DNA of 64,000 nt from Dipetalonema caudispina. Lineage: Eukaryota; Nematoda; Chromadorea; Rhabditida; Onchocercidae. The stretch is taken from NCBI GenBank assembly GCA_013365325.1, contig JABVXV010000055.1, positions 124,001-188,000 on the forward strand, read 5' to 3'. The notes below the pieces were generated by a model that made no database searches, was not told the origin of the DNA, and saw nothing but the letters and a program-made list of their open reading frames with translations. Positions 63,801 through 64,000 of this stretch are shown here, in pieces. The position numbers and the translations under genes are program-made. Numbering within the stretch: the first letter of the stretch is position 1; each line of letters begins with the position of its first letter.

Positions 63801-64000
63801 CGCTGCAACCAATTATTTGGATTAATTAGTGAAGCTACTTTGTCCATAAAAGATAATATGATAAGTTCACATCTAAAATGTAAAGATAATTAAAAATCAA
63901 TCTGAAAATCTTTCCACAATGAAAAATATTGTTTGTTCATTATCTTACATTGATGAAGGATCATTACCTGTGACCTAACATTGGTATAATTTAAAAGAGT
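1..64000 (-). CDS. him-4: Hemicentin (HIM-4-like), central Ig array, open at both ends
   Basis: Hemicentins are very large secreted extracellular-matrix proteins that form tracks in basement membranes and anchor cells and tissues. I place 84 exons (listed per domain below) giving roughly 3,700-3,800 residues and 42 successive I-set Ig domains. Each has a Cys in 'L/V-x-C', a 'I-x-W-x-K-D/N-G' strand C, and usually 'D-x-G-x-Y-x-C-x-A-x-N-x-A-G'; linkers are typically V/A/E-P-P. All junctions keep the frame. C. elegans HIM-4 has 48 Ig domains, a VWA domain at the N terminus and EGF/fibulin modules at the C terminus; these ends lie outside the window, so no start or stop codon is seen. The many short introns (about 50-900 bp) hold only A/T-rich sequence. 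Intracellular giants such as UNC-89 or titin are less likely, because no kinase, Fn3 or PEVK-like sequence is seen and the motifs are of the extracellular I-set type. Confidence 0.9.
340..917 (-). CDS. him-4: Hemicentin Ig41
   Basis: Exons 805-917 (PPVVM, SLLIC, IHWYK) and 340-499 ([20 protein letters not shown]). Standard phases. Confidence 0.92.
1084..1659 (-). CDS. him-4: Hemicentin Ig40 (divergent)
   Basis: Exons 1501-1659 (VPRII, FSLKC, IIWLLNG) and 1084-1239 ([14 protein letters not shown]). The second half lacks D-x-G-x-Y before its Cys and has an extra Cys (NVCSAED). The internal intron is phase 1. Confidence 0.88.
1740..2162 (-). CDS. him-4: Hemicentin Ig39
   Basis: Exons 2005-2162 (APKIL, AQILC, ITWQRNG) and 1740-1845 ([14 protein letters not shown]). 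Standard phases. Confidence 0.92.
2316..3009 (-). CDS. him-4: Hemicentin Ig38
   Basis: Three exons: 2898-3009 (VPPVIN, LTLIC), 2666-2738 (W split TG|G, YVND) and 2316-2412 ([14 protein letters not shown]). Confidence 0.9.
3121..3688 (-). CDS. him-4: Hemicentin Ig37
   Basis: Exons 3545-3688 (LPNVS, VTIQC, LSWSKDG) and 3121-3252 ([14 protein letters not shown]). The internal intron is phase 1. Confidence 0.92.
3860..4301 (-). CDS. him-4: Hemicentin Ig36
   Basis: Exons 4122-4301 (VPHLD, ITLWC, IRWMKDG) and 3860-3964 ([14 protein letters not shown]). The acceptor is a tandem GCAG|CAG, so one residue may be variably included. WMC replaces Y-x-C. Confidence 0.92.
4302..6538 (-). other. 2.2-kb hemicentin intron between Ig35 and Ig36
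   Basis: Apart from the 3 x 32 bp minisatellite at 4878-4973 I see no gene. Open frames here (for example 5978-6193 plus) are short, without splice support or recognisable motifs. Confidence 0.7.
4878..4973. repeat. Minisatellite, three 32-bp units
   Basis: Units at 4878-4909, 4910-4941 and 4942-4973 share the frame AC(T/C)GTA-x-C-CAA...CATCA. They have diverged by several substitutions each but no length change. Confidence 0.8.
6539..7243 (-). CDS. him-4: Hemicentin Ig35
   Basis: Exons 7074-7243 (VPPQLE, ITLFC, ILWYKDS) and 6539-6662 ([14 protein letters not shown]). The Cys-to-Trp loop is longer and more acidic than in the neighbours. Confidence 0.92.
7337..8702 (-). CDS. him-4: Hemicentin Ig34
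   Basis: The linker VPPSID and about 20 residues are in exon 8539-8702. Exon 7607-7715 carries IYLEC and VIWYKDD, and exon 7337-7451 carries [14 protein letters not shown]. The entry intron is displaced into the domain (phase 2). Confidence 0.9.
8539..11683 (-). CDS. him-4: Hemicentin Ig33
   Basis: Exon 11514-11683 (GPPRF, VTMDC, IHWYRGD) and, 2.8 kb away, the first part of exon 8539-8702 ([14 protein letters not shown]). The long intron holds no convincing gene. Confidence 0.92.
8703..11513 (-). other. 2.8-kb intron inside Ig33
   Basis: A/T-rich, with A and T runs. A 108-codon open frame at 10024-10350 (plus) has no splice context or motif. No gene called. Confidence 0.65.
11972..12582 (-). 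CDS. him-4: Hemicentin Ig32
   Basis: Begins in exon 12402-12582 (IAPYIE, VIMHC), continues in 12238-12324 (IKWLYNG) and ends in 11972-12053 ([14 protein letters not shown]). Internal introns are phase 0. Confidence 0.92.
12402..13074 (-). CDS. him-4: Hemicentin Ig31
   Basis: The domain starts inside exon 12907-13074 (IKPRF, ARLEC), crosses exon 12684-12773 (WMRGG) and ends in exon 12402-12582 ([14 protein letters not shown]). No intron at either domain border; both internal introns are phase 2. Confidence 0.92.
12907..13642 (-). CDS. him-4: Hemicentin Ig30
   Basis: Exon 13459-13642 (VPPMIL, LTLEC, IIWKRDG, DGG) and the start of 12907-13074 ([10 protein letters not shown]). A phase-2 intron precedes Y-T-C. 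Confidence 0.92.
13975..14592 (-). CDS. him-4: Hemicentin Ig29
   Basis: Exons 14415-14592 (APPKIL, TIRC, VEWLKNG) and 13975-14066 ([14 protein letters not shown]). The internal intron is phase 2, splitting an Arg codon. Confidence 0.92.
14764..15386 (-). CDS. him-4: Hemicentin Ig28
   Basis: Exons 15235-15386 (VPPKII, VNIEC, NIWSFNG) and 14764-14887 ([14 protein letters not shown]). Standard phases. Confidence 0.92.
16024..17179 (-). CDS. him-4: Hemicentin Ig27
   Basis: Exons 17034-17179 (PPQMD, VTLTC, IQWTKNG) and 16024-16147 ([14 protein letters not shown]). The 886-bp internal intron contains a 39-base A run at 16527-16565. Confidence 0.92.
16527..16565. repeat. 39-base A homopolymer
   Basis: The longest homopolymer in the window, inside the Ig27 internal intron. 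Many others of 10-30 bases occur throughout (for example 22390, 25925, 30020, 60810). Confidence 0.9.
17671..17827 (-). CDS. him-4: Hemicentin Ig26, second half
   Basis: Begins NGQQIN in phase 0, completing the WTK-NG strand of the exon at 34779-34894, and carries [14 protein letters not shown]. The next domain follows with a phase-1 intron (GTTAGC donor). Confidence 0.92.
19191..19214. repeat. (CTA)8 microsatellite
   Basis: A perfect CTA triplet run, intronic. Confidence 0.9.
22920..23240. other. Less A/T-rich patch, possible decayed mobile element
   Basis: Base composition departs sharply from the surrounding intron. Plus-strand frames of 40-60 codons are interrupted by stops, with no clear splice sites. 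The CGTACGTACGT palindrome at about 22946 is a notable local feature. I found no terminal repeats. Confidence 0.3.
23553..23612. repeat. GA-rich purine tract
   Basis: About 60 bases of almost pure A/G (GAGAGAGAAGG-like units) in the giant intron. Confidence 0.85.
24801..24980 (-). other. Start-less minus-strand open frame with protein-like composition
   Basis: Read from about 24980 down to the TAA at 24801-24803, the frame gives about 57 residues with a Trp/Tyr/Phe-rich core ([23 protein letters not shown]). It has no ATG, and upstream lies a poly-A stretch, which makes a poor acceptor. It could be a last exon, a mobile-element remnant or chance. I do not recognise it. Confidence 0.3.
28871..28880 (+). 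other. Candidate trans-splice acceptor of the nested cysteine-rich gene
   Basis: ACTAATTTAG ends 43 bases before the ATG. It fits a nematode spliced-leader (or cis) acceptor. No better acceptor is seen closer to the start codon. Confidence 0.4.
28924..34384 (+). CDS. Secreted cysteine-rich, probably GPI-anchored protein with two ADAM17-membrane-proximal-like modules; nested gene
   Basis: Exons 28924-29096, 31007-31138, 32539-32709, 33105-33255 and 34178-34384 join in frame (phases 2, 2, 2, 0) to 277 residues. Residues 1-20 look like a signal peptide and the last 17 (from about 261) are hydrophobic after a small-residue stretch, as in GPI-anchor signals. Between lie two cysteine modules: C71-x-C73...C81-x2-C84-C85...GLAC128 and C183-x-C185...C200-x2-C203-C204...GLDC240. 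The C-x-C...C-x2-C-C spacing resembles the ADAM17 membrane-proximal domain, but there is no HExxH protease or disintegrin domain, so a protease role is not claimed. An in-frame TAG lies just upstream of the ATG. The gene lies wholly inside a hemicentin intron, opposite strand. It could be a surface or matrix-associated regulator; that is inference. Confidence 0.82.
34587..34592 (+). other. Poly(A) signal AATAAA of the nested cysteine-rich gene
   Basis: The AATAAA lies about 200 bases after the stop codon at 34382-34384 and before the first hemicentin exon on that side, so 34385 to about 34610 would be the 3' UTR. Confidence 0.5.
34779..34894 (-). CDS. him-4: Hemicentin Ig26, first half
   Basis: This exon encodes EPPRFL, LLLDC and VIWTK, then a donor GTTAGC in phase 0. 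The second half of the domain is 17 kb away at 17671-17827, beyond the giant intron with the nested cysteine-rich gene. Confidence 0.92.
35348..36005 (-). CDS. him-4: Hemicentin Ig25, with probable GC donor
   Basis: Exons 35845-36005 (APPVLD, VILTC, TKWIIDG) and 35348-35465 ([14 protein letters not shown]). The second exon is open only in phase 0. The first exon offers just two phase-0 donors: GTGAAA at 35877, which leaves 26 residues from Trp to Cys, and GCATGT at 35844, which leaves 38, like the neighbouring domains. I use the GC donor. Confidence 0.8.
36287..36911 (-). CDS. him-4: Hemicentin Ig24
   Basis: Exons 36805-36911 (VPPTIS, FAIEC) and 36287-36461 ([21 protein letters not shown]). 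The internal intron falls before the Trp. The loop after the linker is Ser/Pro-rich. Confidence 0.9.
37095..37515 (-). CDS. him-4: Hemicentin Ig23
   Basis: Exons 37343-37515 (GPVIAG, KDLFC, IEWLRDG) and 37095-37218 ([14 protein letters not shown]). Standard phases. Confidence 0.92.
37667..38194 (-). CDS. him-4: Hemicentin Ig22
   Basis: Exons 37981-38194 (EAPTIE, AVINC, IAWLKNG, DDA) and 37667-37731 ([10 protein letters not shown]). The phase-2 internal intron splits the Arg before Y-T-C. Confidence 0.92.
38457..39060 (-). CDS. him-4: Hemicentin Ig21
   Basis: Exons 38861-39060 (LPKIE, LTINC, VTWLKAG) and 38457-38535 ([15 protein letters not shown]). The acidic turn is DVD in place of D-x-G. 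Confidence 0.92.
39350..40230 (-). CDS. him-4: Hemicentin Ig20
   Basis: The linker LPPEILIL ends exon 40102-40230. Exon 39685-39853 carries VTLSC and VEWFKDG, and exon 39350-39431 carries [14 protein letters not shown]. The entry intron is displaced into the domain (phase 2). Confidence 0.9.
40102..41172 (-). CDS. him-4: Hemicentin Ig19
   Basis: Exons 41061-41172 (RPTIAE, VVIHC), 40642-40722 (W split TG|G, LKDYQ) and the start of 40102-40230 ([14 protein letters not shown]). Both internal introns are phase 2. Confidence 0.9.
40425..40490. repeat. GAA/GGAAGA purine tract
   Basis: A plus-strand run of AGAAGAAG units about 65 bases long, in an intron of Ig19. Confidence 0.85.
41361..41841 (-). 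CDS. him-4: Hemicentin Ig18
   Basis: Exons 41729-41841 (VPPTI, LVIPC, ITWIK) and 41361-41520 ([20 protein letters not shown]). Standard phases. Confidence 0.92.
42015..42472 (-). CDS. him-4: Hemicentin Ig17
   Basis: Exons 42321-42472 (ELENAN, VNLKC, ITWTKNS) and 42015-42138 ([14 protein letters not shown]). The linker lacks the Pro-Pro of most other domains. Confidence 0.9.
42546..43104 (-). CDS. him-4: Hemicentin Ig16
   Basis: Exons 42959-43104 (VPPSI, LELEC, IHWSKDG) and 42546-42678 ([14 protein letters not shown]). Standard phase-1 entry, phase-0 internal intron. Confidence 0.92.
43230..43889 (-). CDS. him-4: Hemicentin Ig15
   Basis: Exons 43743-43889 (VIAPPTM, ITLEC, IEWFKNG) and 43230-43374 ([15 protein letters not shown]). 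This is the only domain entered through a phase-0 intron. Confidence 0.9.
44040..44617 (-). CDS. him-4: Hemicentin Ig14
   Basis: Exons 44410-44617 (PPSF, LPLTC, VQWLHDG) and 44040-44097 ([10 protein letters not shown]). The segment before the second Cys is YANHRYTC, so the D-x-G turn is missing. The internal intron (phase 2) lies just before Y-T-C. Confidence 0.9.
44846..45543 (-). CDS. him-4: Hemicentin Ig13
   Basis: Exons 45431-45543 (PPKVG, VILNC, ISWLM) and 44846-45002 ([19 protein letters not shown]). It is the first domain after the 8.8-kb intron; entry is phase 1 through a TTTAAG acceptor. Confidence 0.9.
45820..46165. other. Less A/T-rich patch with internal repeats, possible mobile-element fragment
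   Basis: A 110-codon plus-strand open frame (45833-46165) contains loosely repeated CAxCATCCTTTG / CATTGTCCTTTG / CAATGCATCCTG units. It lacks splice context and any motif I know, so I do not call it a gene. Confidence 0.3.
48051..48353. repeat. Diverged direct duplication of about 130-150 bp
   Basis: The block from TTCTGCTATC(G/A)ATTTCTA through CGGAAAGGATTACTAA to ATTGCTCAT...AAATGAAATGTT occurs at 48051-48177 and again at 48205-48353, in the same order with scattered substitutions and small indels. Confidence 0.8.
50147..50157 (+). other. Candidate 5' (trans-)splice acceptor of the tetraspan gene
   Basis: The run CTTCATTTTCAG is a strong nematode acceptor ending 27 bases before the ATG. 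An in-frame TAG at 50179-50181 shows the ATG at 50185 is the first possible start after it. Confidence 0.5.
50185..53309 (+). CDS. Four-membrane-segment protein of unknown function; nested gene
   Basis: Exons 50185-50286, 51441-51590, 51923-52029, 52497-52615, 52989-53137 and 53250-53309 join in frame (phases 0, 0, 2, 1, 0) to 228 residues ending in TGA. A polar, Asn/Thr-rich N terminus (1-80) with an amphipathic stretch is followed by hydrophobic segments at about 85-102, 104-120, 128-153 and 168-194, then a short charged tail. The membrane part is Cys-rich (CC near 193) and Gly-rich. Exon 3 is read in a frame that differs from the longest local open frame; it is chosen because the TTCAG acceptor at 51922 and the GTATGT donor at 52030 connect cleanly to both neighbours. 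Exon 2 has a TAGCAG tandem acceptor. I do not recognise the family; four segments suggest a small tetraspan membrane protein. It lies inside the 8.8-kb hemicentin intron on the opposite strand. Confidence 0.8.
53433..53438 (+). other. Poly(A) signal AATAAA of the tetraspan gene
   Basis: AATAAA lies about 125 bases after the stop codon at 53307-53309. Confidence 0.5.
53439..54315. other. Remainder of the 8.8-kb intron after the tetraspan gene
   Basis: Non-coding, with a CT-rich run near 53880-53912. Nothing else seen. Confidence 0.6.
54316..54977 (-). CDS. him-4: Hemicentin Ig12
   Basis: Exons 54793-54977 (VPPNLN, IELGC, IAWLVNG) and 54316-54418 ([14 protein letters not shown]). Its 3' side is the 8.8-kb intron that holds the four-membrane-segment gene on the other strand. 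Confidence 0.92.
55345..55889 (-). CDS. him-4: Hemicentin Ig11
   Basis: Exons 55786-55889 (PPDIP, FTLYC) and 55345-55522 ([21 protein letters not shown]). The internal intron falls before the Trp rather than after it, phase 0. Confidence 0.92.
56280..56555 (-). CDS. him-4: Hemicentin Ig10 (single exon)
   Basis: One uninterrupted 276-bp exon encodes a whole Ig domain ([31 protein letters not shown]), bounded by phase-1 introns on both sides. It is the only domain in the window without an internal intron, so it is a perfect 1-1 shuffling unit. Confidence 0.95.
56626..57504 (-). CDS. him-4: Hemicentin Ig9
   Basis: [10 protein letters not shown] ends exon 57345-57504. Exon 57143-57240 carries LEIPC and ITWEKDG, and exon 56626-56770 carries [14 protein letters not shown]. 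As in Ig8, the entry intron (phase 1) is displaced about ten residues into the domain. Confidence 0.9.
57345..58724 (-). CDS. him-4: Hemicentin Ig8
   Basis: The linker [10 protein letters not shown] is at the end of exon 58541-58724. Exon 58219-58347 carries VLLPC and RIWSYEG, and exon 57345-57504 carries [14 protein letters not shown]. The border intron sits about ten residues inside the domain, in phase 0. Confidence 0.9.
58541..59124 (-). CDS. him-4: Hemicentin Ig7
   Basis: Begins inside exon 58904-59124 (GPPVIE, ITLPC) and ends in exon 58541-58724 ([14 protein letters not shown]). The strand-C Trp codon TGG is split TG|G by a phase-2 intron. FKC replaces the usual Y-x-C. Confidence 0.9.
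58904..59587 (-). CDS. him-4: Hemicentin Ig6
   Basis: Exon 59427-59587 (KPYIEK, LEIPC, VIWSVDG) and the first part of exon 58904-59124 ([14 protein letters not shown]). The second exon continues straight into Ig7. Confidence 0.92.
59857..59903. repeat. Compound microsatellite (ACAG)n(AC)n(AT)n
   Basis: Several ACAG units run into a short AC stretch and about a dozen AT units. Confidence 0.9.
60353..60417. repeat. Minisatellite, four copies of GATACGTTATTTGGA
   Basis: Copies start at 60353, 60369, 60387 and 60403, nearly identical, with spacers of 1-2 bases. One copy has an extra T. Confidence 0.9.
60851..61353 (-). CDS. him-4: Hemicentin Ig5
   Basis: Exons 61202-61353 (LRLSC, LKWYKDG) and 60851-60974 ([14 protein letters not shown]). 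Standard phase-1 entry with a phase-0 internal intron. A 30-base T run lies about 10 bp beyond the end of the second exon (60810-60839). Confidence 0.92.
61517..61882 (-). CDS. him-4: Hemicentin Ig4
   Basis: Exons 61700-61882 (MPTIVP, VTLQC, IAWHRNG, DGSLLIN) and 61517-61612 ([11 protein letters not shown]). The internal intron is phase 1, unlike the usual phase 0. The exon 61700-61882 stays open past its donor, but only the GTACGA donor at 61699 restores the frame in the next exon. Confidence 0.88.
62199..62690 (-). CDS. him-4: Hemicentin Ig3
   Basis: Three exons: 62617-62690 (APPKI, VTLEC), 62385-62489 (ITWFRGG) and 62199-62289 ([14 protein letters not shown]). Entry is phase 1; the two internal introns are phase 0. 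The extra intron lies directly after the first Cys. Confidence 0.9.
62905..63802 (-). CDS. him-4: Hemicentin Ig2
   Basis: The domain starts inside exon 63598-63802 (EAPKV, FNVSC). It continues in exon 63256-63339 (NWYFKGRR) and ends in 62905-63012 ([14 protein letters not shown]). There is no intron at the Ig1/Ig2 border; both internal introns are phase 1. The introns flanking the middle exon carry a shared repeat (see 63046-63526). Confidence 0.88.
63046..63526. repeat. Three-copy intronic repeat flanking an Ig2 exon
   Basis: Copies at 63046-63127, 63144-63237 and 63451-63526 share a GATATAATT core, a CACATTTTC-like stretch and CTTACAAATGTTTCA. Two lie in one intron and the third in the next, on either side of exon 63256-63339. 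Confidence 0.75.
63598..64000 (-). CDS. him-4: Hemicentin Ig1 (second half; domain starts beyond window)
   Basis: Exon 63598-63802 gives 'NGTLMIS...DAGIYRCRV', then runs without an intron into the EAPKV linker of Ig2. Upstream, 63968-64000 is open and in phase, and ends CAG before GTAATG. I take it as the end of the preceding exon; that short partial exon is less certain than the rest. Confidence 0.75.

Noticed and set aside
1..64000. UNC-89/obscurin or titin instead of hemicentin
   Set aside because: No Fn3, kinase, SH3/DH or PEVK-like sequence among 42 domains, and the Ig motifs and Pro-Pro linkers fit the extracellular I-set array of hemicentin.

Overview
The window reads as nuclear DNA of a nematode, most likely a filarial species. 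It is strongly A/T-rich, full of A/T homopolymer runs, and has mostly short introns with pyrimidine-rich TTTCAG-type acceptors. The large gene is recognisable as the nematode basement-membrane protein hemicentin (HIM-4). The species call is inference; the gene calls rest on reading frames that stay open and in phase across every proposed splice.

Almost the whole window is one minus-strand gene, read from 64000 down to 1 and open at both ends. I place 84 coding exons that encode 42 consecutive I-set immunoglobulin domains, numbered here Ig1 (64 kb end) to Ig42 (position 1). Neither the N-terminal von Willebrand A domain nor the C-terminal EGF/fibulin part expected of hemicentin is in view. Most domains are two exons: the first carries the first Cys and the Trp, the second carries the Y-x-C motif. 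32 domains begin right after a phase-1 intron, the classic signature of growth by domain duplication.

Two introns are very large, and each holds a complete gene on the opposite (plus) strand. Intron 17828-34778 contains a five-exon gene (28924-34384) for a secreted, cysteine-rich, probably GPI-anchored protein. It has two modules with a C-x-C...C-x2-C-C pattern like the membrane-proximal domain of ADAM17, but no protease. Intron 45544-54315 contains a six-exon gene (50185-53309) for a 228-residue protein with about four membrane segments that I do not recognise. Both have a likely trans-splice or 5' acceptor just before the ATG and an AATAAA downstream.

The rest is intron sequence: simple repeats, a 3 x 32 bp minisatellite at 4878, a diverged duplication at 48051-48353, a 4-copy minisatellite at 60353, and a family of intronic repeats at 63046-63526. 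A few less A/T-rich patches (22920-23240, 24801-24980, 27622-27704, 45820-46165) may be decayed mobile elements or unannotated exons. One hemicentin intron (35466-35844) appears to use a GC donor.
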